In this document: one piece after another, positions 42,625-51,163 of the stretch
Position numbering within the stretch: the first letter of the stretch is position 1
Layout: the number at the start of each line of letters is the position of its first letter
Source of the DNA: Metabacillus mangrovi
Lineage (GTDB): Bacteria > Bacillota > Bacilli > Bacillales > Bacillaceae
Reading direction: 5' to 3'
Assembly (NCBI RefSeq): GCF_009711125.1
Contig: NZ_WMIB01000007.1
Span: forward strand, 62,001-126,000
Length of the DNA stretch: 64,000 nt
Made by a program: the position numbers and the translations under genes
The notes under the pieces: generated by a model
Seen by the model: only the letters and a program-made list of their open reading frames with translations
Told to the model about the DNA's origin: nothing
Databases searched by the model: none

Positions 42625-42729
42625 GTCGAATACGTTCATTATTTTGCCGAATAGGGACATTATCATGTCGATTATGCTCATTATAATGTCGAATTGGTTA
42701 TCTTCGTTGTCGAATAACGATTTACCGAC
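42625..42729. repeat. Five phased 21-bp repeats with Spo0A-box-like heptamers
   Basis: Units start at 42625, 42646, 42667, 42688 and 42709, exactly 21 bp apart. Each begins GTCGAAT or a near variant (GCCGAAT, GTCGATT), most followed by an AT-rich half. With the preceding base each unit contains TGTCGAA or a close variant, the Spo0A box consensus. The 21-bp period equals two helical turns, placing all copies on one DNA face. It lies between the HTH gene and the queT promoter. The surrounding 42384-42790 holds no credible gene. Confidence 0.7.
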
Positions 42730-42792
42730 ATCTTTCCGCAAATTTCGCCCCACCCCCGCTCGGACACATCCCCCATCTGCAGGTCCCATCTA

Positions 42793-42821
42793 TTTACAAA
42801 CCCCTCCCCCCGTACTATAAT
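42793..42821 (+). promoter_or_regulatory. Promoter of queT
   Basis: TTTACA at 42793-42798, 17-bp spacer, consensus TATAAT at 42816-42821. Transcription should begin near 42828, just before the aptamer. Confidence 0.8.
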
Positions 42822-42833
42822 AAAATCTTTCGG

Positions 42834-42872
42834 ACGTGGTTCGGGATCCTCCCACGATAAAAAACTAAGGAG
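42834..42872 (+). promoter_or_regulatory. preQ1-I riboswitch
   Basis: CGTGG (42835-42839) pairs with CCACG (42852-42856) to form P1 with the loop TTCGGGATCCTC, followed by the A-rich tail and the conserved AAAAAACTAAGGAG. This is the small H-type pseudoknot aptamer of preQ1-I. The tail includes the Shine-Dalgarno AAGGAG (42866-42871), so ligand binding should block translation of queT. Confidence 0.88.
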
Positions 42873-42881
42873 ATTGAGAAA

Positions 42882-43373
42882 ATGGGGATAAAAACGTTAA
42901 CAGTCAACGGAATTTTGGCTGCTCTTTATATTGCTGTGACCGCATTGGTGGCACCGGTCGGATTTTCGTTCATCCAGTTCAGAGTGTCCGAGATACTGAA
43001 CCATCTGGTCGTTTTCAATAAAAAATACATGATTGGGATTGTGCTTGGTGTGTTTATATCCAATCTGCTGTTTTCACCGATGAAGGCGTATGATCTTATT
43101 TTCGGCACCGGGCAGTCGCTGATTGCTCTGTCATTAACTGTTCTGGCAGGGATGGTGATTAAAAACATCTGGGGCCGGATGATTTTCAACACGTTGATTT
43201 TCACCTTTACGATGTGCATCATTGCCTTTGAAATTAAACTGGCGATGGATATTCCTGAGACGTTCTGGTATATGTGGGCTACTATTGCAGCAGGTGAATT
43301 TATCATTATGGCCATTGGAATGCCGGTCATTTATGCTTTGAATAAACGGCTTAAATTTAAAGACCTCGTGTAA
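42882..43373 (+). CDS. queT: QueT family queuosine-precursor transporter
   Basis: 163 residues, five to six helices of the QueT (DUF988) family: TVNGILAALYIAVTALVAPVGFSFIQFRVSEILNHLVVFNKKYMIGIVLGVFISN. It is the S-component of an energy-coupling-factor importer for preQ0/preQ1 or queuine. The riboswitch directly upstream confirms the ligand class. No preQ1 biosynthesis gene is in the window, so salvage is the visible route. ECF energising subunits must be encoded elsewhere. Confidence 0.92.
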   Translation: MGIKTLTVNGILAALYIAVTALVAPVGFSFIQFRVSEILNHLVVFNKKYMIGIVLGVFISNLLFSPMKAYDLIFGTGQSLIALSLTVLAGMVIKNIWGRMIFNTLIFTFTMCIIAFEIKLAMDIPETFWYMWATIAAGEFIIMAIGMPVIYALNKRLKFKDLV

Positions 43374-43411
43374 AAAAGCTGCTTCCCCCAATTACGGGAA
43401 GCAGCTTTTTT
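43372..43411. terminator. Bidirectional terminator after queT
   Basis: AAAAAGCTGCTTCCC and GGGAAGCAGCTTTTTT pair around a short loop with A and T runs; ends both queT (+) and the SDR-like gene (-). Confidence 0.9.
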
Positions 43412-44837
43412 AGATGTTCGCAATTGTCCTTACAGGACCGGTCTGTTGAAATTCCCGCTTCATCAGGCTGAGCAGATGCTTCTTGAACAAATACATCACA
43501 AAGATGTGAACGTTCGCCTGAGTGAGGCGGTACAGCAGCCAGGGCAGTGATGGTTCGTATTCATGAATGGCAATGATGCATTCCTGCGAGCCTGGGATTT
43601 GCCTGAATTCGATGCGGCCCCTGCCTTCTTCCGTTTTCTTCACAAATGTTCCGCCTGTGATATCATACACAGCCCGTGTTGTGGTGCTCCTTGCAGATGC
43701 GCAAGTCAGCTCCATGATGGGTGTTTTGCATCCCCATATGGAAAACCGGGTGACTTTTTCTTCATCTGATTCGACTTTCAGCAGCGGCTTTGCAAGGCCT
43801 GACAGCCATTTCATATAGTAGTTCCCGGCCCAGCCTGCATCCTTTCCTTCCGGCAGCAGGATGCGCTGCACGGAACGGACATCGGATACACCGGAGGAAC
43901 TTTTTGATGTTTTCTTTTTCTCGTTCTCCTTTTTCTCCTGATCCAGCGCTTCGCGGGCTGCTTCTTTGAAAGGAGTCTGCCCATAACTGACCTCATCGTC
44001 CATGTTTTTGGCGATCATCGGATGCTTCAGGCTCTCGATCAGCGGATAGGCCATGGATTTCGGTGATTGCGTAATGAGACTGACCCAGAGCCTGGAGAGC
44101 GTTACCGTCATGAACGGGACGTCGAAGGTTCTCGTGCTTCTGCCCATCACCTCTGCTGTCTGCTGCATCATCTCTTTGTACGTCATCACTTCAGGTCCGC
44201 CCACATCAATGGATTTGCCGGAAAGCCGCTTGTTTCCAATGCTGTTCTTCAGGGATTGGATGACATCCTTCAGCGCAATCGGATGGGTTTTCGTTCTTGT
44301 CCATTTTGGAAGGAACATGGCCGGAAGCCGCTTTACAAGCTTCGTTAATATCGGAAAGGACGAGCCTTTCGGGCCGACAATCAGGCCGGCTCTGATCGTC
44401 GTGACAGGTGTTCCGTAGGCCCCCAGTACCTTTTCCACTTCAAGCCGGCTTTTCAAATGGCGGGAAAGTTCATCTGTATCATCCGGGATGATCCCGCTCA
44501 TGTAAATGATCTGTTTTACTCCGTTTTTCTTGGCCGCTCTGGCAAAATTGTCCGCAAGAATCAGGTCCATGTCCTCAAATTTTGCCTGAGTCAGCTTTGC
44601 AGACGGCATCATGGAATGAACGAGGTATACTGCATAATCGGCTCCTTCCAGTCCTTTCTCAGCCGAACTGAGGGAATACAGATCGCAGGAACGCCATTCC
44701 ACATGATCGCTGTTTTCCCGCTCATCTCCATTCCTTGAAAGGGCGATGACGTCCGAATAGCCTGTCAGTTTCTGGAGCAGGTTGTTTCCAATATAGCCGC
44801 TCGCTCCTGTGAGCGCAATCTTTTCACGCTTTTCCAT
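43410..44837 (-). CDS. NAD(P)-binding protein with C-terminal DUF2867-like domain
   Basis: 475 residues from ATG 44837 (GGAGTGGAG upstream). N-terminal atypical SDR (about 1-290): ALTGASGYIGNNLLQKL, YLVHSMMPS, IIYMSGIIPDD, VGPKGSSFPILTKLV. After a Lys/Ser-rich linker (ENEKKKTSKSSSG) the C-terminal 150 residues match DUF2867-type proteins (WAGNYYMKWLSGLAKPLLKV...LPWLLYRLTQANVHIFVMYLF). Acts probably as a redox or binding protein at the membrane surface; function unknown. Confidence 0.78.
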   Translation of the reverse strand: MEKREKIALTGASGYIGNNLLQKLTGYSDVIALSRNGDERENSDHVEWRSCDLYSLSSAEKGLEGADYAVYLVHSMMPSAKLTQAKFEDMDLILADNFARAAKKNGVKQIIYMSGIIPDDTDELSRHLKSRLEVEKVLGAYGTPVTTIRAGLIVGPKGSSFPILTKLVKRLPAMFLPKWTRTKTHPIALKDVIQSLKNSIGNKRLSGKSIDVGGPEVMTYKEMMQQTAEVMGRSTRTFDVPFMTVTLSRLWVSLITQSPKSMAYPLIESLKHPMIAKNMDDEVSYGQTPFKEAAREALDQEKKENEKKKTSKSSSGVSDVRSVQRILLPEGKDAGWAGNYYMKWLSGLAKPLLKVESDEEKVTRFSIWGCKTPIMELTCASARSTTTRAVYDITGGTFVKKTEEGRGRIEFRQIPGSQECIIAIHEYEPSLPWLLYRLTQANVHIFVMYLFKKHLLSLMKREFQQTGPVRTIANI

Positions 44838-44917
44838 TGACTCCACTCCGTTCTTAAGTGAATGCATTATTCTTTTGATTCCTTATCCAGGAGAAATCAA
44901 AACGGAACCGGGCACAT

Positions 44918-45655
44918 TCATACATATGCTTCCAGACGGATCCCCTTTTGAACGGCCTTCATTTCCATTGCCTGAGTCACGATCCGCAGCGTTTTGATCC
45001 GGGCGAACTTTTTGTCCTCCCCCTCAATAACGTGCCATGGCGCTTCAGTTGTGCTCGTTTTTTCAAGCATGTCTTCAACAGCAGGCAGATAGTCTTCCCA
45101 CTTCTCCCTGTTCCGCCAGTCCTCATCGGTGATTTTCCACTTTTTAAGCGGGTTCTTCTCCCGTTCTCTGAAGCGCTTCAGCTGCTCTTCTTTGGAGATA
45201 TGGAACCAGAATTTCTGAACAATAAAGTCTTCATCTGCAAGCAATTTTTCAAAAGCGGTGATTTGCCCGTAAGCTCTGCTCCACTCATCTTCATTCGCGA
45301 AGCCCTCTACACGCTCGACTAAAACACGTCCGTACCACGAGCGGTCAAAGATGGCGATGCCGCTTTTTTTCGGCATGTGAATCCAGAAACGGTGCAGGTA
45401 ATGGCGGTCCTTCTCTTCTGCTGTCGGGGCGGATACGGGCAGAACATTGAACCCCCGCGGATCAAGCCCCTCCGTTATCCTTTTTATAGCCCCGCCTTTT
45501 CCGGCAGCATCCCAGCCCTCAAAAAGGAAGACACAGCCGATTTTGTTTTCCGTAAATGCCCTCTGCAGTCCGAGCAGTTTCAGCTGCAGTGCCTTTAATT
45601 CCTCTTTATACTCTTTATCTGCTATTGACTGAGTGAGATCGATTTGCTCAAGCAT
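44918..45655 (-). CDS. ppk2: Polyphosphate kinase 2 family protein
   Basis: 245 residues. PPK2 core: FEGWDAAGKGGAIKRITEGLDPRGF (Walker A with the Asp after GW), then IAIFDRSWYGRVLVERVEGF (Walker B and lid), WFHISKEEQLKRFREREKNPLKKWKIT. One-domain PPK2 of about 230-280 residues. The motif GWDAAGKGG fits class I/III enzymes that phosphorylate NDP or NMP using polyphosphate. No exopolyphosphatase or ppk1 is adjacent. Cytosolic. Confidence 0.9.
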   Translation of the reverse strand: MLEQIDLTQSIADKEYKEELKALQLKLLGLQRAFTENKIGCVFLFEGWDAAGKGGAIKRITEGLDPRGFNVLPVSAPTAEEKDRHYLHRFWIHMPKKSGIAIFDRSWYGRVLVERVEGFANEDEWSRAYGQITAFEKLLADEDFIVQKFWFHISKEEQLKRFREREKNPLKKWKITDEDWRNREKWEDYLPAVEDMLEKTSTTEAPWHVIEGEDKKFARIKTLRIVTQAMEMKAVQKGIRLEAYV

Positions 45656-45701
45656 GCATAACCCCTCCGCATAAACGATATAACCGTTCTTTTCCCTTCC
45701 T

Positions 45702-46289
45702 TTATGAAAAGAAACTCAAGGCACCCAGCACGCAGATCAGGATTCCGGCTGCCTTATTGATAAAGGGCAGCAGCGGATTCACTCTTCTTCTTAGTGCATG
45801 CACCCCGAAGGATAAAAGGGTCCACCAAAGTAAAGCCCCGGTGAAAACGCCTATAACGAGGACAGTTGCCGTTTCCGGCCCCCCGCCGAATCCAAGCCCG
45901 CTGAACATGGCAGCGAAATTAAGAATGGTGGATGGATTGCTGATCATGAGCAGAAACGTAGATGTATACATGCGGACCAGTGTGTCTCCCTGAAGCTTTG
46001 CCGCCTCGGCAGCTGGTTTCTTCCTGTATGTTTTCACCCCTAGGTATAGCAGAAATCCGGTGCCGAACAGCTTCAGGTATAACTCATACTGCAAGAGAAA
46101 GCCAGCAGCTGCGCTGAAGCCGTAAGCCGCTGCCCCCGCATAGATCAGGTTGGCCGTAACCGCTCCAAGTCCGGTAAACCAGCCGGCAGCCCTGCCTCTT
46201 GCAAGCGTCCTCTGTATACAGAGAATTCCAATCGGACCGACTGGAGCCGAAACAGAAAAACCAAGAATCATGGCTTTAAGTAAAATCAT
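45702..46289 (-). CDS. LysE family amino-acid exporter (downstream copy)
   Basis: 195 residues from ATG 46289, six helices; APVGPIGILCIQRTLARGRAAGWFTGLGAVTAN near the N-terminus is the LysE/RhtB signature, and MISNPSTILNFAAMFSGL is the second conserved loop. It overlaps the previous gene by 14 bp and is clearly its paralogue, so the pair arose by tandem duplication. Confidence 0.87.
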   Translation of the reverse strand: MILLKAMILGFSVSAPVGPIGILCIQRTLARGRAAGWFTGLGAVTANLIYAGAAAYGFSAAAGFLLQYELYLKLFGTGFLLYLGVKTYRKKPAAEAAKLQGDTLVRMYTSTFLLMISNPSTILNFAAMFSGLGFGGGPETATVLVIGVFTGALLWWTLLSFGVHALRRRVNPLLPFINKAAGILICVLGALSFFS

Positions 46290-46881
46290 AAACCGCACCT
46301 GCCAAAAGAAGAATGCCTGTTCCAGCCAAAATTGCACCTGAAATGCGGCTGATCAGAGGAGAATGCCTCTCTGCAAGCCGATTCCTGAACCATCCGGCAG
46401 CGCTTGAGAGAATCGCCCACCAAATAGCAGAACCAGCAAATACACCGGCCACCAGCAGGAAGGAAGAAAGCCCGTTTCCAGCACTTCCAAAAGCTCCAAG
46501 CAGAGCAGTAAAGGAAAGAATGGTAAGCGGGTTTGCCATCGTCAGCAAAAATCCTGAACCGTATCCGCCCCGGGGAGGCACCGGTCCGGCACTGGCAGCT
46601 GAGGAGTGCAGGAACAGGCTCCGGCAGCCGATATAAGTCAAAAACAAAGCCCCGGCCACCTGCAGCCAGAATCCATAAGTGAGCATATAGGCAGAGATAA
46701 CGGAAAGCCCCAGCGCAGCAGCTGTACCGTATACGGCATCCGCAGAAGCCGCTCCGAGTCCAGTGAGAAAACCAGCCTTTCTCCCGTATAGCAGTGTTCT
46801 CTGGATGCACAGCACCCCTATTGGCCCCACGGGTGCCGCAATGGCGAGGCCTGTTAGCATTCCTTTCAAAAATAGAATCAT
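46276..46881 (-). CDS. LysE family amino-acid exporter (upstream copy)
   Basis: 201 residues, six helices with APVGPIGVLCIQRTLLYGRKAGFLTGLGAASAD and MANPLTILSFTALLGAF. Overlaps the Lrp-type regulator by 4 bp (ATGA) and the second LysE gene by 14 bp: one operon lrp-lysE-lysE. Export of basic or branched amino acids is typical; the regulator suggests induction by the amino acid. Confidence 0.87.
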   Translation of the reverse strand: MILFLKGMLTGLAIAAPVGPIGVLCIQRTLLYGRKAGFLTGLGAASADAVYGTAAALGLSVISAYMLTYGFWLQVAGALFLTYIGCRSLFLHSSAASAGPVPPRGGYGSGFLLTMANPLTILSFTALLGAFGSAGNGLSSFLLVAGVFAGSAIWWAILSSAAGWFRNRLAERHSPLISRISGAILAGTGILLLAGAVYDFT

Positions 46882-47336
46882 GGCTCCGACCGTAATGGCA
46901 GCCTGGTTGTTTCTTTTACAGAATCCATTACGATTGTTGTTTTCGTTCGCACGATACCATCCAGACTCTTCAATTCATGGCTGATAATTCTGTCGAGATC
47001 CTTCGTGCTGCGGCAGCGGATTTTCAGCAAATAATCATCTTCACCAGCGATATGGTGGCATTCCTGCACTTCATCCAGCTGCTGCACGAGTTTCAGAAAG
47101 GGGGCCCTGTGTTCCGGTCTGGCAAGGGACACTGCAACAAATGCCATCAGTCCGCAGCCCACTGCTTCTGGATCTATGACGGTGCTGAACTCTTTAATGA
47201 CCCCCTGTTCCTGCAGACGGCTGACCCTTTCTGCCGCAGCAGGAGCAGAAAGGCCAATTAGGGAAGCGAGATCCGCCCACTTTATCCTGGAACGATTCAT
47301 AATCGCCTCAAGTATCTTTAAATCGTAAGAATCCAT
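46878..47336 (-). CDS. Lrp/AsnC family regulator
   Basis: 152 residues. N-terminal helix-turn-helix (LKILEAIMNRSRIKWADLASLIGLSAPAAAERVSRLQEQGVIKEF) and C-terminal RAM domain (FVAVSLARPEHRAPFLKLVQQLDEVQECHHIAGEDDYLLKIRC). Lrp-type proteins form octamers and sense amino acids. As the first gene of the operon it probably controls both LysE exporters. Confidence 0.9.
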   Translation of the reverse strand: MDSYDLKILEAIMNRSRIKWADLASLIGLSAPAAAERVSRLQEQGVIKEFSTVIDPEAVGCGLMAFVAVSLARPEHRAPFLKLVQQLDEVQECHHIAGEDDYLLKIRCRSTKDLDRIISHELKSLDGIVRTKTTIVMDSVKETTRLPLRSEP

Positions 47337-47401
47337 TGTTAAAAACCTTCTTTTCTAAAGTATTTTATCATATTACCTTGATAATCTAATTTAATCAATA
47401 A

Positions 47402-47434
47402 AAAAAGCAATCCTGCTTAAGCAGAACTGCTTTT
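47402..47434 (-). terminator. Terminator of the LytTR-DUF3021 operon
   Basis: AAAAGCA(AT)CCTGCTT and AAGCAG(AAC)TGCTTTT form an interrupted stem, with T-rich sequence on the reverse strand. Confidence 0.7.
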
Positions 47435-47438
47435 CCCA

Positions 47439-47843
47439 TTATTTTTTTAAAGTAGAATTCATTTCAGACTCCATTTTTTTCATATAATTTCTTATACTAA
47501 ACCAGATGATAAAATAGATGATGATAAAGCAGGACGCGGAAATGGCTGTTGCTGTAAATGAGAGCGGCACCCACCCTGTAAGGAATGCTACCGAAAAATA
47601 AACAGATACAGACAAAAGAAAGTGAACCGTCAGCTGCTTTAAAGGACTCCATTTCTCCACTTCAAAAATCAGCGAGGATACGCCAAAGTAGACACCGATG
47701 ATCATGCTGCCAAGCATATTTTCCCACAGTACCTGAATCGGGGCAGAAAGCGCAAGCTGCAAGAGCACCGTCAGCGCTCCAAAAGTGATCAATGCGGAAA
47801 TCCCAAGGCCGATCAGACTTCTTTTAACTAGTTCAACTGTCAA
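47439..47843 (-). CDS. DUF3021 membrane protein
   Basis: 134 residues with four helices (SLIGLGISALITFGALTVLLQ, VLWENMLGSMIIGVYFGVSSLIF, LTVHFLLSVSVYFSVAFLTG, FIIIYFIIWFSI). DUF3021 proteins nearly always accompany a LytTR regulator and are thought to modulate it from the membrane. Overlaps the LytTR gene by 4 bp. Confidence 0.83.
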   Translation of the reverse strand: MTVELVKRSLIGLGISALITFGALTVLLQLALSAPIQVLWENMLGSMIIGVYFGVSSLIFEVEKWSPLKQLTVHFLLSVSVYFSVAFLTGWVPLSFTATAISASCFIIIYFIIWFSIRNYMKKMESEMNSTLKK

Positions 47844-48292
47844 TTTCCGAACCCTCCTATCAATTTTTCTTTCACAGATGCTGCAAAGCTCCTTGATACG
47901 TATTCCTTGTTGCCGCTGTAAAAATACACACAGAGGTTGCCATTGAATGACAGTTCAAATTTCTCGATTTGGTTCAGGTTTCCAATAACTGATTTTGAAA
48001 AACGCGTAAATTGTCTCGGTTCAAGCAAAGCCTCTACTTCATAGAGCTTCATTTTAAGTTCTACTCTCCTGTCCCCATCCGCAGCCAGAATCCTCTTTTT
48101 CTCGGAATACACATAATCGACCTGGGACGGATCCAGAAGAATGGATTGGTCATCTTTCACTCCCATCAGCCTGCCGGGTGTCCGGGCCTTCATTCTTTTG
48201 ACAAGTTCCTCGAGCTCAGGGGTCCACTCTTTAGCCTTAATGGTCACCACGGTCTCTTCAATTGATTCATCCATTTCAATGGTAATCTTCAT
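47840..48292 (-). CDS. LytTR-domain transcriptional regulator
   Basis: 150 residues. N-terminal 45 residues are a small alpha/beta region; the rest is a LytTR DNA-binding domain (DPSQVDYVYSEKKRILAADGDRRVELKMKLYEVEALLEPRQFTRFSKSVIGNLNQIEKFELSFNGNL). No receiver domain. Forms an operon with the DUF3021 gene. Such pairs often control adjacent exporters; the nearest candidate is the YhgE-like gene starting further upstream on the same strand, but a terminator separates them. Confidence 0.86.
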   Translation of the reverse strand: MKITIEMDESIEETVVTIKAKEWTPELEELVKRMKARTPGRLMGVKDDQSILLDPSQVDYVYSEKKRILAADGDRRVELKMKLYEVEALLEPRQFTRFSKSVIGNLNQIEKFELSFNGNLCVYFYSGNKEYVSRSFAASVKEKLIGGFGN

Positions 48293-48457
48293 CGCATCAC
48301 CGCCGTTTCTTTTCTTGCTGTCATTATGTACGAAAAAAATAGGATCTGTTTCTAAAGTAGCATAATATGGTATGTTCCGGGGATAAGCGGCTGTTTTTTG
48401 AGGCTGAAAGGAAGCGGCTGCCGAAACGTAAAGTGGATTGCCTCTTCTCCCTCCAAC

Positions 48458-48492
48458 AAAAAAGGAAAACGCCTGGAGCGCTTCCCTTTTTC
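48458..48492 (-). terminator. Probable terminator of the YhgE-like gene
   Basis: Imperfect hairpin AAAGGGAAGCGC / GCGTTTTCCTTT on the reverse strand followed by a T run. Confidence 0.5.
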
Positions 48493-48499
48493 GCTTAGT

Positions 48500-50893
48500 T
48501 CACTCGATTGGTGTACCTTGAAATTCCGTGTCCCGGGAATTTTTCATCTCCGGACGGAAAACGGAAAGGATTGACAGCAATGCAAAAACACCTCCAATTG
48601 CTGATAATACAGCGGCACTATCGGATAACAGCCCTTGGTCTCCAAGCGTGATTGCTGCTTTGAAACCAGCAATGGTGTACGTAAACGGGAGCAAGGCGCT
48701 GATCATCTGAACGCCTTCAGGGAGCAGGATGACCGGAAGGCTGGCTCCTGTCGTTGTGATTTGCGCCACAATCAGGATGAAGGCCAGGAAGCGGCCAAAA
48801 TTGCCCGCTATGGCTGCAAGGGCAAATACAATCAGTGCGAAGACAAGGCTTGAAAATACTGCAAAAACCATAAATAAGAAAGCGCTTTCAACACTGAGCT
48901 GCAGAACAGTCAGTGTAAAAATCGTGACAATCAATGCCTGAATGACCGCAAATCCGGCCAATTGGCCTAACCGGCTGAAGTACCATCTCAGCTTGGATTC
49001 TTCCGGCGTTTTTCTGAATTTAATAATAAAAGATAACAGCAAAACTCCGGTAAATAAAGCGAGCGACAGGATATAAGGTGCTGTGGAATCCCGGTAAAAA
49101 TCATATTCGTTTATTTTATCCGCCGACAGCTTAACCGGTGAAGAGAACATAGAGATGTTATCATCTTCTGATTGAATGCTGCCTGTCTGCTCCGCACCGC
49201 TCGCGAGGCCTGCTGCAAGCTCACTGCTTCCTTCCTGCAGTTTAAGAGCACCGTCATCCAGCTGCGTAACGCCATCTGTCAGTTCTGTCCATCCGGTTTT
49301 GACCGAATTGTTGCCTTCGCTTACTTGAATGAGTCCAGTGTGAATCTCTCCGGCGCCGCTCGTCAGCGTTTTCCATCCGGTATTCACATCACTGTTCCCG
49401 CTCGAAATTTGTTGAGTTCCTCCGTACAGCTCGGTCACTCCTGCTTTCATTTCCTTCCATCCGGCATTGACAGTCTGGTTGCCGTCACTTACCTGTGAAG
49501 CACCGGCATTCAGTTTTGCAACAGATGAAGTCAGCTCCTCCCATGAAAGAGACAGCTTCTGATTGCCTTCAGCTATGGCTTTTGTTCCTGCCGACAGCTT
49601 GGATGCCCCTCCACTCACCTGTGACTGGCCTTCTTTCAGCTTCGTAATCCCCGCTGCCAGAGCAGCTGCTCCCTTTGAAGCGGTTTCCGTTCCCGCCGCA
49701 GCCTGGGCTGTGCCCGTTTTTAGAAGCTGTGTATTTTCGGAGAGCTGTTCATTCCCTCCAGCCACCACTTTGCTCGTTTCCAGAAGAGTGAGAAATTCAC
49801 GGTCCGTTTTCAGCTGCGGGTTTTTGTCAAGGAATGCCTCCATTCCCTTAGCAAGCCCCATGGAACCCGCTGCAACTTGAGCGGCACCGGCATCCAGCTC
49901 ACTCATTCCTTCGGCAGCTGCAGTGCTTCCGGCTGAGAGGGCAGTCAAGCCTTTGGATAGTTCACCGGCCCCAGTCTCCGTTTGCTTCAGGCCTTCAAGC
50001 ACCTGAGCTGCTCCTTTATCGAGATTCCCAGCCCCGGTCGCTGCGTCGCCCGCTCCTGCTGAGAGCTTATTGATGTTCTCTGTACCATTTACGAGAGATT
50101 GATAGAGAAGACCTGTCCCTTCCTTCACCTGTTTGGATCCGGCGGCCAGCTGACCGATGTCATCCGACTTCTCTGAAAGGGACTGCAGCAGAGTGCCTGT
50201 GCCCTCATTGATTTGCTTTGATCCATCAGCCAGGGCCGAAATGTCTCCCTGCTTTGCTTTCAGCGAATATAGCATTTCCTTTGAACCCGCTTCTAGCTTT
50301 TTTGACCCTTCTGCCAGTTTCGTAATATCCGCTGATTTACCCGTTAGGGAAGTGAGCATCTTGCCTGTTCCGTCATGAAGCTTTCCGGTGCCTGCCAGAA
50401 CCTGCCCTGATCCGTCAGCTCCAGTCTGGAATCCATCTGCTACATCCCCGAGTTGGGCAAAAAGCTTTGACGTGTAGTTTTTCGTAATCGCATCTCCGAG
50501 CTGTTCCTTGATTTTTTCAGCTGCCCCTTTTGTCATTTGAGCGGCCGTAAAGCTCAGTCCCTCGTTTTGAATATAGCGGAGCTCCGGGACCTCCGGGTTT
50601 TCCTCAAGTACTGTTGCAGCCTTCTCTGAAAAATCCTCCGGAATTTCAATCACCATATAATAGTTGTGACTGGCGAGTCCGCGCTCCGCTTCCCTGGCAT
50701 CAACAAATTTCCAGCCAAGGCTTTTGTTATTTTTCAAATCTGCAATAAGATCGTCGCCTGCCCGGATCTGATCGTCACCTGATACCGCCCCTTTATCTTT
50801 ATTGACAACCGCTACGGGCAGCTTGTCCATATGATCGTAGGGACCTGACCTTGAAGACAAAAGTACAGCTGAATAGACCAGCGGCACAAGCAA
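48500..50893 (-). CDS. YhgE/Pip family membrane protein, N-terminal start unresolved
   Basis: About 797 residues. First helix (VPLVYSAVLL), the family segment PYDHMDKLPVAVVNKDKGAV, a long extracellular stalk of at least ten 25-30-residue helical repeats rich in G/A/S/L (patterns like KLSAGTKAIAEGNQ and QVSDGNQTVNAGWKEMKAG), then five C-terminal helices of the ABC2-type. Relatives are phage-infection protein Pip and the SPP1 receptor YueB. TTG 50893 is the only start-like codon; the frame is open up to 50941 (FRWTKGNANGNLAAIL) without ATG or GTG and no good ribosome site is seen, so the N-terminus may be damaged or begin at a rare codon. Confidence 0.75.
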   Translation of the reverse strand: MLVPLVYSAVLLSSRSGPYDHMDKLPVAVVNKDKGAVSGDDQIRAGDDLIADLKNNKSLGWKFVDAREAERGLASHNYYMVIEIPEDFSEKAATVLEENPEVPELRYIQNEGLSFTAAQMTKGAAEKIKEQLGDAITKNYTSKLFAQLGDVADGFQTGADGSGQVLAGTGKLHDGTGKMLTSLTGKSADITKLAEGSKKLEAGSKEMLYSLKAKQGDISALADGSKQINEGTGTLLQSLSEKSDDIGQLAAGSKQVKEGTGLLYQSLVNGTENINKLSAGAGDAATGAGNLDKGAAQVLEGLKQTETGAGELSKGLTALSAGSTAAAEGMSELDAGAAQVAAGSMGLAKGMEAFLDKNPQLKTDREFLTLLETSKVVAGGNEQLSENTQLLKTGTAQAAAGTETASKGAAALAAGITKLKEGQSQVSGGASKLSAGTKAIAEGNQKLSLSWEELTSSVAKLNAGASQVSDGNQTVNAGWKEMKAGVTELYGGTQQISSGNSDVNTGWKTLTSGAGEIHTGLIQVSEGNNSVKTGWTELTDGVTQLDDGALKLQEGSSELAAGLASGAEQTGSIQSEDDNISMFSSPVKLSADKINEYDFYRDSTAPYILSLALFTGVLLLSFIIKFRKTPEESKLRWYFSRLGQLAGFAVIQALIVTIFTLTVLQLSVESAFLFMVFAVFSSLVFALIVFALAAIAGNFGRFLAFILIVAQITTTGASLPVILLPEGVQMISALLPFTYTIAGFKAAITLGDQGLLSDSAAVLSAIGGVFALLSILSVFRPEMKNSRDTEFQGTPIE

Positions 50894-50952
50894 AATGGCT
50901 GCCAGGTTCCCATTCGCATTCCCCTTTGTCCATCTAAATATCTATTTATAAA

Positions 50953-50974
50953 AGTGAATAAAGACTCATTCACT
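50953..50974. promoter_or_regulatory. Inverted repeat upstream of YhgE-like gene (TetR-type operator)
   Basis: AGTGAAT-N8-ATTCACT, perfect 7-bp arms, 60 bp ahead of the TTG start. Shares the TGAAT/ATTCA core with the operator at 53873. Confidence 0.65.
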
Positions 50975-50989
50975 GTTACTCTTTTATAT

Positions 50990-51003
50990 ACTGAATATTC
51001 AGT
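50990..51003. promoter_or_regulatory. 14-bp perfect palindrome
   Basis: ACTGAATATTCAGT, again with a TGAAT/ATTCA core, in the region between the divergent YhgE-like and RDD genes. Confidence 0.6.
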
Positions 51004-51163
51004 GATTATTCCTGCCTGTTTTATAATAGCCTTAAAAATATTTATCTGTTATGCAATAAAATAAAAAACCATAAAAAGGTCGTTTATCCTATTTTTAGTA
51101 AGGGTAAAAGAAACAAGGAATTTCAAAAAATAACCTTTAATGGGAAAGGAGTGCGTACAGCGT

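Noticed and set aside
42625-42729. CRISPR array
   Set aside because: Units are contiguous 21-bp repeats without unique spacers, and no cas genes are present.
42604-42789. 61-codon reverse-strand ORF with heptad-like residues
   Set aside because: The 21-bp period produces the heptads automatically; weak start region and no homologue recognised.
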